DNA of 64,000 bases, taken from NCBI RefSeq assembly GCF_002042965.1, contig NZ_MZNT01000015.1, positions 124,001 through 188,000 on the forward strand, written 5' to 3'. The notes beneath the pieces are model-generated. The model saw only the letters and a program-made list of their open reading frames with translations. It did no database searches and was not told where the DNA came from. The position numbers were made by a program, and so were the translations under genes. Shown one piece after another: positions 16,527 to 24,513 of this stretch; the first letter of the stretch is position 1; every line of letters starts with the position of its first letter. The stretch is from Paenibacillus sp. 32352 (GTDB lineage Bacteria > Bacillota > Bacilli > Paenibacillales > NBRC-103111).

Positions 16527-16853
16527 ATGGCCATATCTTCTTTTTTATCTCCTCAATTTGTGATCGGCTCCATCCGTATCGGCTCCGTAGAAAATGCGGC
16601 CTGCATTAATATGGGCAACAACTGGCCGACTGGCTTCGAGAGCCACCAGAAGCTGACCCAAGGGTTCGGCTCGGTAAGCGGTGATCGCAATGCCGTCTCC
16701 GGGATCCGTTCCCTGCTGCACGATTCTGATTTTCTGGATATGCTGAACGTATCGGACTCCGAGGTCCCGGAATGGCTGCAGAAGCTGATCGTCTCTGCGA
16801 ATGAGCAGCACAAGGGAGCGGGGGAAGCGGATGTGGGCGGCTTATCGGAGTAA
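16527..16853 (+). CDS. GerP-family protein (GerPE/GerPD-like)
   Basis: This 108-residue protein resembles the other GerP paralogues: VIGSIRIGSVENAACINMG, then GFESHQKLTQGFGSVSG and LLHDSDFLD, with a C-terminal extension of about 40 residues. The ATG at 16527 follows GGGAGGTT. It is the last gene of the operon, followed by an 11-bp hairpin. Which Bacillus paralogue it equals cannot be decided. Confidence 0.68.
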   Translation: MAISSFLSPQFVIGSIRIGSVENAACINMGNNWPTGFESHQKLTQGFGSVSGDRNAVSGIRSLLHDSDFLDMLNVSDSEVPEWLQKLIVSANEQHKGAGEADVGGLSE

Positions 16854-16865
16854 AGTTGTAACATA

Positions 16866-16897
16866 TTGAAGCCCAGGCCTGCCAGCCTGGGCTTCTG
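16866..16897 (+). terminator. Hairpin at the end of the GerP-like operon
   Basis: A perfect 11-bp stem, GAAGCCCAGGC (16868-16878) and GCCTGGGCTTC (16885-16895), lies between convergent genes. There is no clear T run on either side, so termination strength is uncertain. Confidence 0.55.
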
Positions 16898-16914
16898 TAC
16901 GGAGCTGTATGATA

Positions 16915-17910
16915 TCAGGAAGGGGAAGGGGAAGGGGACTGGAATTTGTCGCGGATAAGATGGTAGATGATATCTTCCTGCAGCTTATCCAGCTTCTTAT
17001 ACTGCCATGCCATTTTGGCATCGACGACCAGTATAATCAATTCCTTGTTGTCACACGAGCATTCTCCCTGAAGGAGAACCAAGGAGCCTCGCCGCTCTTC
17101 CAACTGATATTGCAGCGATTCTACAACCTTGGCGTTCTGGAGACGAATGTTTTTATTCGTCGCTACCTGGGTATGTGCATAGAATGTGGATGTTACCGAT
17201 GGCTGAATGGATTGGAACAGAAATGCTCTTTTTCCCTTTAAATCATCGCTGTTATAAAAGTCATGGATGTAGGCAAGCCCCACTTCCTGATCCTCTTCCG
17301 GCGCCCCCTCTGTTAGGGTTAATGCGGGAACCTCTCCCGCCGCGGTCTTGAACTGATGCCGGAGTAAATAGAAGGACAGCCGTTCGTGAAAATCGTCTGT
17401 TTTCAAGTAACCCCACACCATTTTGTTATCTGCGATCATCAGGATGACTTCTTTAATGGTTTTGAAGTTATTGCATGCGCGGCATGGCTGGTCTTCATAC
17501 CCCTGAATGAGTACCAGGGTAACCTGAACCCCGTTAACCGGCATTTGTATCGATTCCTTAACGCTCGGGTCTTTGAAGCGTTTATCCTTCTTTGTGACAG
17601 TAGAGGCGTATTTCAAGGCCGTCTCCTGCATATCGGGAGCAAAATGCTGCTTCACGTAATTGGCTTTGCCCTCGGGATCGTCACTATTTAAGTAGTCGGT
17701 AATATAAGCCAGGGCGACTTCTTCGTCGGGTGTCAGCTTGCGTTCCTCCGGCTTCGGGCTTGGTGCCGCCGGTAAGGAAGGAGAGGGAAGAATAGCAGAA
17801 GGAGCCGCCTGACTCTTCAGATTCTCAGCTTTGCCGCTGGTGGCTGATCCGCAAGCAGATGCGATGATCATCAGGAACAGCAGCATGATCGTAAGGGTGA
17901 TTCGGTTCAT
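16915..17910 (-). CDS. Secreted lipoprotein with two tandem repeats
   Basis: This 331-residue protein has a lipoprotein signal (ITLTIMLLFLMIIASACG, lipobox ASAC) and a Pro/Ser-rich linker, followed by two repeats of about 120 residues each. Shared repeat features are DEEVALAYITDYLNSDDPEG against DQEVGLAYIHDFYNSDDLKG, a central QG segment flanked by Cys residues, and M-W-Y/G-Y-L/KK near the end. It finishes in SPSPSPS. The start at 17910 has GGAGGC 8 nt upstream. Function unknown; it is likely attached outside the membrane. Confidence 0.75.
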   Translation of the reverse strand: MNRITLTIMLLFLMIIASACGSATSGKAENLKSQAAPSAILPSPSLPAAPSPKPEERKLTPDEEVALAYITDYLNSDDPEGKANYVKQHFAPDMQETALKYASTVTKKDKRFKDPSVKESIQMPVNGVQVTLVLIQGYEDQPCRACNNFKTIKEVILMIADNKMVWGYLKTDDFHERLSFYLLRHQFKTAAGEVPALTLTEGAPEEDQEVGLAYIHDFYNSDDLKGKRAFLFQSIQPSVTSTFYAHTQVATNKNIRLQNAKVVESLQYQLEERRGSLVLLQGECSCDNKELIILVVDAKMAWQYKKLDKLQEDIIYHLIRDKFQSPSPSPS

Positions 17911-18060
17911 GGAAAATGCCTCCGTTACTTCATTCGATGGAATGTATTGACGACAGGTTATACCTATCAGCTTTACTTTCTTTCGACATATGGAGGGGAT
18001 TTCCTGCAAATTTGTCACAAATTGGCGAAGATTGCTGCGGCATGTCGCTTTTCGGAAGTA

Positions 18061-18378
18061 TTACGCATACCGCGAAAGCGCCGCCTGATATACTCCCTTG
18101 GGCCGGAGGCCAATAAATTTGTCCACGGGTTCGCCGTTATGAAATACGATAACGGTCGGCATGGACATAACGCCATATTCAGCTGCAATCTCCGGCGACT
18201 CGTCGCAATCTATTTGCAAGATCGACAGGCGGCTTCCTTCCTCGTGCTGCAGCTCTTCTAGAATAGGAAGCAGCACTTTGCAGGGCGGGCACCATTGGGC
18301 GCTGAAATCGATGAGCGTCACTTCCTTTTCCTTAATGGCGCTCCGAAACGTGGTTGTGTTGACTCTGGGTATGCTCAT
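18061..18378 (-). CDS. Thioredoxin-like protein with WCPPC active site
   Basis: This 105-residue cytoplasmic thioredoxin-fold protein has IDFSAQWCPPCKVLLPIL near residue 22 and the cis-Pro segment VMSMPTVIVFHNG near 70. The active site is CPPC rather than the CGPC of TrxA, which changes the redox potential. Its start overlaps the stop of the MerR-family gene by 4 bp, so it is co-expressed with and probably controlled by that regulator. Confidence 0.88.
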   Translation of the reverse strand: MSIPRVNTTTFRSAIKEKEVTLIDFSAQWCPPCKVLLPILEELQHEEGSRLSILQIDCDESPEIAAEYGVMSMPTVIVFHNGEPVDKFIGLRPKGVYQAALSRYA

Positions 18379-18752
18379 TTTTGTTCCTCCTCATCATGGG
18401 TTTGCCGTTCATCCAAAATCGACTGAATACGCTCCTCCAGATTCGACTTGATGTTTTGCAGCAGGTGGATTTGAGCATCGATCTCCGCAAGCTTTTGGCG
18501 GTAAACCGGGAGCACTTCCTGGCAGAAGGCTTCCTTATTTTTCAAGACACAATGAAGAAAACCGGCGATCTGCTCCGTCGACAGTCCGAGCTTGAGGTAG
18601 AACTGTATGGTCCGCACCTGCTCTTCCGCCAGCGGCGAATATTCCCGGTAGCCGTTCTCACGCCGAACCGGCTTGATCAAGCCTAGCTGGTCATAATAAC
18701 GCAGCGAACGGATGCTGACCCCGGTAAGGGCTGCAAGCTCTCCGATTTTCAT
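18375..18752 (-). CDS. MerR-family transcriptional regulator
   Basis: This 125-residue protein begins with the MerR HTH (MKIGELAALTGVSIRSLRYY, then DQLGLIKPVRRENGYREY) and continues with a long dimerisation coiled coil, ending in a charged tail. Cys residues near 67 and 77 (FLHC, AFCQE) could be sensory, but the C-terminal metal-binding Cys pair of metal sensors is absent. It is first in a two-gene operon with a thioredoxin and has a typical MerR-type promoter just upstream. Confidence 0.88.
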   Translation of the reverse strand: MKIGELAALTGVSIRSLRYYDQLGLIKPVRRENGYREYSPLAEEQVRTIQFYLKLGLSTEQIAGFLHCVLKNKEAFCQEVLPVYRQKLAEIDAQIHLLQNIKSNLEERIQSILDERQTHDEEEQK

Positions 18753-18785
18753 GCTTCAACGCCTCCTGATGATCGATTCGATTTC

Positions 18786-18817
18786 ATTATAAACCCTGAC
18801 ATTAGTGTTAGGGTCAA
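18786..18817 (-). promoter_or_regulatory. MerR-type promoter with 22-bp operator
   Basis: On the minus strand, a -35 TTGACC (18817-18812) and a -10 TATAAT (18791-18786) are separated by 20 bp, longer than normal, as in promoters activated by MerR proteins through DNA distortion. Between them lies an interrupted palindrome, ACCCT-N-ACA-N4-TGT-N-AGGGT (18793-18814). It implies autoregulation of the MerR-thioredoxin operon. Confidence 0.8.
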
Positions 18818-18876
18818 GCGAAAAGATGGAGTGTAGGTAGAGTGCTTTACGCTAAGGCATCGACTTTAAAAGCAAG

Positions 18877-18937
18877 AAAGCGCCTCGGCTGATGGAATGT
18901 GAGCATGTGCCCTACAATATCTATCAGGAGGCGCTTT
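18877..18937 (-). terminator. Hairpin downstream of the DUF4317 gene
   Basis: A perfect 10-bp stem AAAGCGCCTC (18877-18886) and GAGGCGCTTT (18928-18937) has a 41-nt loop. On the minus strand a T-rich stretch follows, consistent with a terminator for the DUF4317 gene. Confidence 0.5.
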
Positions 18938-18993
18938 ATAAAGTTTACTTGAGATCAGATCGCTTGCGGCACGTTCAATCCCAGGCTCCCAAT

Positions 18994-20157
18994 CTACAGC
19001 GTTTCCGTACTGAGCGTAAATCCGTCAATGACGGCGTCCTCGTCCACCTCGATCAAGATGCATCGTTTCCCTTGATAATTGACCTGTCTTACGTACTTCA
19101 GATCCTGAGGACTGACCGAAATGGTGGCGATCTTCGTATCGATCTTAATCGATTTTGAAGTGAATTTCGGAACGACGCTGCTCGCTTTAATTTCGTAGTT
19201 TTTGTCGTCGACGATCGTTTGGAACGCTCGTTCCACCCTTTCCGCCGTCACATTCTCCACGCCGCTGACCGTCAGCAAGCGTTCCACATCTTTATAGTCC
19301 AGCTTCGCAGGTTCTTCCTCTTCATGGGTCTCGATGACCTGATGAATTTCCTCGTAAACGCTGGCTATCGTTGAGGTGTCAAGCTGATCTCCCGCCACTT
19401 CCTTTACGATCTCTTCAAAAATGGCTCTCTCTTCCAGCGCAGTCACGCTCTTCTCGGCATTCAAAACTTCCTCGATGAAATGCTGATTCGGATCATTCGC
19501 TCTCCCCGAGCAATACAGAATACGATTCACATCGGAATAACCATCCGTTACACTGGGATAGAAAAAGCCCTGCTCCGGCGAACTCAACTTAATGATCGGA
19601 TCCACGATGACATTGTATTTGAATTCCCGCTCGACGTAATCGAACATGAGCGTTTTCTTTTGCTGCTCCGTTGAATTGATGCTGCACAAAATGAACAGGT
19701 TGGAGAACATCTCGTCGTTTTCACTCACCTCGGCTTCTTCGTTTCTAGCCTTGGTTGGCTGGTAGTATTGGCCTCGGACAAAAGTAATCACCGTATCCTT
19801 TTCATACTGGGTATCCGCCAGCATTTTCTCCACTAGCAGGATCATCAGATCATGCCATTCCTCCGGATTGCCGGTCACCAGACCTTGATGAAGAAGCACC
19901 CGCGTAGGCGTCTCCGCTTCCTCGTGAAGCTTTAGCTCGAACAGCTTTTGATCCAATTCGCCGGCCATCAGCTTTTTGAAATTCCCCATATAAAGCTCCT
20001 GCTTTTCCCTGTCCAATAGTGCAAAAGGCTGACGTTCGTAATGATAGATCTCGCTTGTTTCCTTCATAATATACACATTCAAAATATCGTGAATTTGAAG
20101 CTTTTCATGATCCAGCTTAAACAGCTTGCGAATATTAGCGACTTCTTTCTTTAACAT
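18994..20157 (-). CDS. DUF4317 family protein
   Basis: This 387-residue soluble acidic protein matches DUF4317 of Bacillota: an N-terminal ANIRKLFKLDHEKLQI and IYHYERQPFALLDREKQELY, a central EREFKYNVIVDPIIKLSSPE with GFFYPSVTDGYSDVNRILYC, and a C-terminal beta domain. No catalytic motif is recognised. The ATG at 20157 has GGAGA about 13 nt upstream. The function of the family is unknown. Confidence 0.8.
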   Translation of the reverse strand: MLKKEVANIRKLFKLDHEKLQIHDILNVYIMKETSEIYHYERQPFALLDREKQELYMGNFKKLMAGELDQKLFELKLHEEAETPTRVLLHQGLVTGNPEEWHDLMILLVEKMLADTQYEKDTVITFVRGQYYQPTKARNEEAEVSENDEMFSNLFILCSINSTEQQKKTLMFDYVEREFKYNVIVDPIIKLSSPEQGFFYPSVTDGYSDVNRILYCSGRANDPNQHFIEEVLNAEKSVTALEERAIFEEIVKEVAGDQLDTSTIASVYEEIHQVIETHEEEEPAKLDYKDVERLLTVSGVENVTAERVERAFQTIVDDKNYEIKASSVVPKFTSKSIKIDTKIATISVSPQDLKYVRQVNYQGKRCILIEVDEDAVIDGFTLSTETL

Positions 20158-20231
20158 GTTCTATGAGACATCTCCTATGATGTGTAATGGCCTTACTGGA
20201 ATAAATGATAGATTTGCGTTCCTAAACGCTC

Positions 20232-20262
20232 CAAAAAAGAATGCCCTCTGTGAGAAGGGCAT
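20232..20262 (-). terminator. Rho-independent terminator after the DUF4256 gene
   Basis: The stem ATGCCCT/AGGGCAT (20241-20262, minus-strand orientation) is followed by TTCTTTTTTGG. Confidence 0.75.
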
Positions 20263-20298
20263 CATACAGCACTCCACATGACTGAGGGACTCCAAAAT

Positions 20299-20880
20299 TC
20301 AGACCCTCAGCGAGCCGCGGAACCCTCTGGCGGCATAGTAGGATTCCGCGCCATTGTGGTACACAAACACAGTCTCGTAGCGCCGGTCACAAAAGAGGGC
20401 TCCGCCAAGTTTTCTAATATTGTCAGGGGTTATCACCCAGCTCGATGTTTTCGTATCAAACTTTCCAAGCTTCTGTAATTCCCGGTATTGTGCTTCCGTT
20501 AAAAGTTCAATCCCCATGGAGGCTGCCATATCCATAGCGCTATTCTGCGGCTTATGTTCTTTTCGTGACTCCAGAGCTTCCCGATCGTAACAAACACTTC
20601 TGCGGCCTTTAGGACTTTCCGCGGAACAATCGTAAAAGATGTATTCATCCGTCTCTAGCTCATGACCGACCACATCCGGTTCGCCGCCGGTTCTCTCCAT
20701 TTCATGGAGCGACCACAATTTATCAACATTAGCTTCGAGCTTGGCTTGAACATGAGCCCACTCAAGGCCGTCATGGCGGTTCATATTTTTCTCAAATCGG
20801 GCTTTCAATGCTGCGAGTAGTTCTTCACGCTGTTCTGGTGACAACCCCTTTTTATCGCTGGTGTCATTACTCTTGGTCAT
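20299..20880 (-). CDS. DUF4256 family protein
   Basis: This 193-residue protein matches DUF4256: LSPEQREELLAALKARFEKN, HDGLEWAHVQAKLEAN, YIFYDCSAESPKGRRSVCYD, then ALFCDRRYETVFVYHNGAES and YYAARGFRGSLRV at the end. The ATG has GGGAGG about 8 nt upstream. Soluble, function unknown. It is the last gene with the higher GC of the left part before the AT-rich accessory stretch. Confidence 0.85.
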   Translation of the reverse strand: MTKSNDTSDKKGLSPEQREELLAALKARFEKNMNRHDGLEWAHVQAKLEANVDKLWSLHEMERTGGEPDVVGHELETDEYIFYDCSAESPKGRRSVCYDREALESRKEHKPQNSAMDMAASMGIELLTEAQYRELQKLGKFDTKTSSWVITPDNIRKLGGALFCDRRYETVFVYHNGAESYYAARGFRGSLRV

Positions 20881-21102
20881 GGTCGATCCTCCCTCATACG
20901 TAGTTCTAGAAAATACGGATTTCCTTCATTCTACCTCAGCTCTTTATATCACAACTTTATTATAGTTTAAAGCATGTCCAAATAAAAAATAGGGAAAGGT
21001 TTGAGGGAGCAGGCTTCTTTAGCCTTTTCGCTGTATTCTTTCCCGCTTATTATTCAAAATCAATTCATTGATATCCTAGAACCTAGCAGCCTTTTCAATG
21101 CT

Positions 21103-21876
21103 TTATTCTATGTCCCAAGAGACTGTAAAACTACCTTTTAATCTATCCGCATGAGCTACGAGCTTATAAAATCCTTCTTCTTCAGCATTTATCTCATGCT
21201 TATGATCACTTCTTTGGTGCAACGATGCATATTTGCCATTGGGCGTTAGTACTTGATGCCCAACTGCCCCGCCATTACCTACAGGTGTTGTATTCCAAAC
21301 AAACACATAAACCAGTTTCTGCCCTTTTTTTAGATAAATCGGGATTTCTTGATTCCCATTAAAGTAATCGAACTTGGCTTCGTATGAATTGCTACTAATT
21401 ACATCATGGAAATTTACCTTTTTGTCAGCTAGCAGAATCTTCATTGATGTAAATAAAAGCAGTGGAATAATAAATGCAAATAGCCACATCATTTTACGTC
21501 TTTTAGGTAATATTATGGTACCCCAATAAAAAATCAAGGAGAATATCACACCGAACACACCCATAAAGATTATCCATTCTTTCCCCGCCGAAAAAATGAA
21601 AAATCCAAAGCCTGCCGCGGCGTATAACAGTAACTTAATAATAGATTTTTTGGAAGGTATGTAATTTACAATTAAATCAATTATTATCGAACACAAAAAG
21701 CCATATCCATATATTGTTATCCACCCATTGATTTCGTTAATAGAAGCAAAGGATTCGTACAATTTAAAACCTGTTAGCAGCAGGACAAAAACCCATAGGA
21801 AGAATATTGCATAGCCAGCACCAGCGAGCTTGAATGTTATATACCGTATATAATCAACAACCTTAATTGGTGACAC
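21103..21876 (-). CDS. AT-rich membrane protein with extracytoplasmic C-terminal domain
   Basis: This 257-residue protein has about six hydrophobic segments in residues 15-155 (for example YAIFFLWVFVLLLTGF, LLLYAAAGFGFFIFSA, WLFAFIIPLLLFTSMKILLA). A polar C-terminal domain of about 100 residues follows, with a beta-rich pattern (IPIYLKKGQKLVYVFVWNTT, then FYKLVAHADRLKGSFTVSW). It starts with GTG at 21876. No family is recognised. Base composition is clearly AT-richer than the genes to the left, a sign of recent acquisition. Confidence 0.6.
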   Translation of the reverse strand: MSPIKVVDYIRYITFKLAGAGYAIFFLWVFVLLLTGFKLYESFASINEINGWITIYGYGFLCSIIIDLIVNYIPSKKSIIKLLLYAAAGFGFFIFSAGKEWIIFMGVFGVIFSLIFYWGTIILPKRRKMMWLFAFIIPLLLFTSMKILLADKKVNFHDVISSNSYEAKFDYFNGNQEIPIYLKKGQKLVYVFVWNTTPVGNGGAVGHQVLTPNGKYASLHQRSDHKHEINAEEEGFYKLVAHADRLKGSFTVSWDIE

Positions 21877-22025
21877 CCCCCAATGGCCAATATTACCATA
21901 TTACAACCATTACAAGTAGGTAAAAGGTTGTTTTGTTGCGTCATGATGCACACTCGGATTTCTATTTATATACGCATCATGCACCAATTCTGGGCATCTA
22001 GTGAGAAAGCTAGGCTAAGGAATTT

Positions 22026-22196
22026 CAACTTCCTGGGACATTCCAATAATAAAAGAAGCCATTTCCATTAATGAATGGGAAGCGGATCAAATTCTTTCGT
22101 TGAGGTCTAATGGGGGCCGTTCCTTATCTGAATAATGGTTATACTGACTGATGATGCGGAATTGGATTTAATCGTAACCCCCCAATAAAAAAACGC
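22026..22196 (+). pseudogene. Short coding relic, unknown family
   Basis: One frame reads IPIIKEAISINEWEADQILS followed by LRSNGGRSLSE and a stop. A neighbouring frame continues with VILTDDAELDLIVTPQ. The two pieces look like one protein split by a frameshift, without a start or ribosome site. It lies between the membrane protein gene and the Cys-rich cluster. I could not name the family. Confidence 0.3.
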
Positions 22197-22221
22197 CTCA
22201 GAGAAGGCCTCCAAAGCGTAA

Positions 22222-22923
22222 TTACTTGCAAAACAACTCAATATCATCTAATGCTGAATGAGCATGTCCTCTAACAAATTTACTTTCATCACTCAATGCA
22301 TCATTAATAAGTGGAATAATTAGTTCCTTATTAACCGCTCTGTGTATTCTAGCAATATGACCAAAACATAGAATGGCTATTCCTCTTATATTTTCGTTTT
22401 TGTGCTGGCTATATCGGACCATTAGGTCTTGTACAAACTCTCCGTCATCCGCATTTAATGCTAGGGAAAGCAAGCCTCTTACTATTGTATCGGTGTTATC
22501 AGAATTAATTAGGTTTATGATTTCTTGATTTTTCTCTATATTATCGCTGTAGCGCTCTGAACTTTCATGAACAATATCATCTAGTATCTTTTCTAAAGAG
22601 TCGATTTCCTGCCATATTTGATGAACAGATTCATTATTTTCACTTCTAAGTTTTTCAAATGCATTAATTAAACTTTTCTTTGTTTGAATTTCTTTATCCG
22701 TTTGTTTTAGGATTCTTCGTCTATCTCTATACATGATATAGTGTTTTTTGAAGTTCTCCCGAGCCTCTGTAAGTGAATAATCTTGATTTGGACCGCCCCA
22801 AACTTTATCTGCGTGGGGGTCATCTTGTCCATCATCTTCCCAATTACATAAACAACAAATCTCCCAGCCTCGTCTTTCCTCTAGTGTGGGATAACCACAA
22901 CAGGGACAATTATGCCGATTCAT
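22222..22923 (-). CDS. CPCC zinc-ribbon protein with HEAT-like C-terminus
   Basis: This 233-residue protein starts with a CPCC-type Cys-rich domain (NCPCCGYPTLEERRGWEICC, LCNWEDDGQDD, WGGPNQDYSLTEARENF). A coiled helical middle and a C-terminal alpha-alpha repeat region follow (GLLSLALNADDGEFVQDLMV, then IRGIAILCFGHIARIH, then FVRGHAHSALDDIE), which resembles HEAT repeats. CPCC domains are often found in immunity proteins for polymorphic toxins; no toxin gene is visible here. An AAAGGTAAG site precedes the ATG. Confidence 0.7.
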   Translation of the reverse strand: MNRHNCPCCGYPTLEERRGWEICCLCNWEDDGQDDPHADKVWGGPNQDYSLTEARENFKKHYIMYRDRRRILKQTDKEIQTKKSLINAFEKLRSENNESVHQIWQEIDSLEKILDDIVHESSERYSDNIEKNQEIINLINSDNTDTIVRGLLSLALNADDGEFVQDLMVRYSQHKNENIRGIAILCFGHIARIHRAVNKELIIPLINDALSDESKFVRGHAHSALDDIELFCK

Positions 22924-22957
22924 CTGACACTTACCTTTCTTTTTCAGCCATCAACTA

Positions 22958-23290
22958 TTATTTGGGCTGACCACAGTTCGCACACAGCTTTGCGTTTGGC
23001 GTCCTCAATGGCTTGCCACAATATTGGCAAGGGTCGCCAAATAAAGATATTCGATGATGCATAATTGCGTTATGATGAACGCCCGAAACACCAGTTATTT
23101 TTTCGTATTCCTTTACGAAAGGACTAAATCTCTCATCCATAGATATCTGTTCTAATGATAGCCCATGCTCTTGCCTAAACTCCTTTGATGCTTTCATACA
23201 ATCACCATACAGCTTATGAATCCGTGCATATTCTCCTTCATCTAACATAGGCATTTCACATTTACAACGCCAACACCACATCATTTTCAT
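22958..23290 (-). CDS. Small zinc-ribbon protein
   Basis: This 110-residue protein has an N-terminal CWRCKCEMPMLDEGEY and a C-terminal rubredoxin-like pair CQYCGKPLRTPNAKLCANCG. The middle (LYGDCMKASKEFRQEHGLS) is helical. It lies 34 bp upstream of the CPCC/HEAT gene on the same strand. Function unknown. Confidence 0.65.
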   Translation of the reverse strand: MKMMWCWRCKCEMPMLDEGEYARIHKLYGDCMKASKEFRQEHGLSLEQISMDERFSPFVKEYEKITGVSGVHHNAIMHHRISLFGDPCQYCGKPLRTPNAKLCANCGQPK

Positions 23291-23341
23291 GGTTCGTTAC
23301 TCCATAGTCTCATGAGACTTATCAGCAAGAGTTTTGATTTT

Positions 23342-23503
23342 TTAGAGGCTTATTAGGTCGAACATTACATAAGTACAAGATGAATCTCCACACGGAGCAG
23401 ACAACCATTTGTTACAGGAGGGGCAGAGCTCGTTATCATATTTGTCGTAATAAATAATTACACTCCTACTGGAACAACTGCCCACCGATACGAAAATAGT
23501 CAT
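23342..23503 (-). CDS. 53-residue Cys-rich protein, possibly truncated
   Basis: The ORF runs from ATG at 23503 and contains YYDKYDNELCPSCNKWLSAP followed by CGDSSCTYVMFDLISL. CPSCN...CGD..C patterns like this occur in small Cys-rich proteins with longer tails, so the C-terminus may be frameshifted. No good ribosome site is visible. It is the third Cys-rich ORF in a row on this strand. Confidence 0.4.
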   Translation of the reverse strand: MTIFVSVGSCSSRSVIIYYDKYDNELCPSCNKWLSAPCGDSSCTYVMFDLISL

Positions 23504-23580
23504 CGACTATTACTTGTCGCTCTTCATCACAATTCTGATATTCACAGAATCACCTTTCGCCTGTTCACAACACTATATCA

Positions 23581-24162
23581 TTACCCTATTACGGGTGCTA
23601 AACCAGCAGCAACGACCACCAAAACTTCTCGAGCCATGTCTTCCGCCGATCTATGTTGCGGATGTCTGCTCCACTCGACGGCTGATCCAAAAATGCTCCA
23701 GCTTGTAATCAAGGCGGCAGTCTCCACCGTTTCTCGTGAAACGGAAGGTTCCGCTTGTTCACTTAACCAGGCAAATAATAGGTCATATAGTTCCTTTTGC
23801 ATCGCGACCTGAAATAACGGTTCATACTGGCGGTCAGCTAAAGTCATATACGGACGAGTACAGAAAAGAAAATCGAAAACGATTAAAATAAGCGTTCGCA
23901 GGCTCCCTGTATCGGATAAAGCAGCATTAGGCAGCTCATTCTTCAGCTTCTCTTGAAATTTCTCCCTCATCCAGCTCTCAAGAAATGCGAATTTGTCTTC
24001 AAAATGCGCATAGAACGTGGAGCGATTTACGGTCGCGTTAGCCGTAATATCTTGTACGGTAATAGAAGAGACATTCTTCTTCTTCTCAAGCAATTCCATA
24101 AAAGCTTGCATCAATAGCTGACGTGTCCGTTTCACACGGGGATCGTTTGTGTGAGTGAGCAT
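23581..24162 (-). CDS. TetR family transcriptional regulator
   Basis: This 193-residue protein has a TetR HTH at the N-terminus (KRTRQLLMQAFMELLEKKKN, ITVQDITANATVNRSTFYAH) and a C-terminal all-helical domain. It is divergent from the SDR gene at 24514 across a 350-bp region that contains a 24-bp inverted repeat, the natural arrangement for repression of the oxidoreductase cluster. Confidence 0.88.
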   Translation of the reverse strand: MLTHTNDPRVKRTRQLLMQAFMELLEKKKNVSSITVQDITANATVNRSTFYAHFEDKFAFLESWMREKFQEKLKNELPNAALSDTGSLRTLILIVFDFLFCTRPYMTLADRQYEPLFQVAMQKELYDLLFAWLSEQAEPSVSRETVETAALITSWSIFGSAVEWSRHPQHRSAEDMAREVLVVVAAGLAPVIG

Positions 24163-24314
24163 GTTATGCTTCTACCTCTCTCTTTGGGATATAGTGGTAA
24201 GCATGCGTTGTTAGGAAAGCTAAAGACAACAAATAAATACATGTGTTGTATAAGCCACAAATGCGGCTGTTTACTGGTTGTACAACCCAAACCGCTTAGA
24301 TAAGATTAACACAG

Positions 24315-24338
24315 ACAGTGTAGTTTTTACTACACTGT
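24315..24338. promoter_or_regulatory. Candidate operator for the TetR regulator
   Basis: A perfect inverted repeat, ACAGTGTAGT (24315-24324) and ACTACACTGT (24329-24338), with a 4-bp spacer, lies in the divergent region between the TetR gene and the SDR gene. The rest of this 350-bp region shows no gene. Confidence 0.6.
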
Positions 24339-24513
24339 TGGGTCTATCGTTGGTTCAAAGTAAAACAAGAAAACTAGAAACGATGGGTTCTGTGAAAGCA
24401 GTGCATACCCATTATGGTGATTGCTTGTGCAATCTACCTAAGGGCTTCTTATCCAACAATAGTCCGTCAGTTGCAAGATTATATACCGGATAAACCAAGG
24501 GAGGAAGATGAAC

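Noticed and set aside
22222..23503. Anti-phage defence system
   Set aside because: The Cys-rich and HEAT-like proteins lack nuclease, NTPase or other effector domains; immunity or unknown function is the safer reading.
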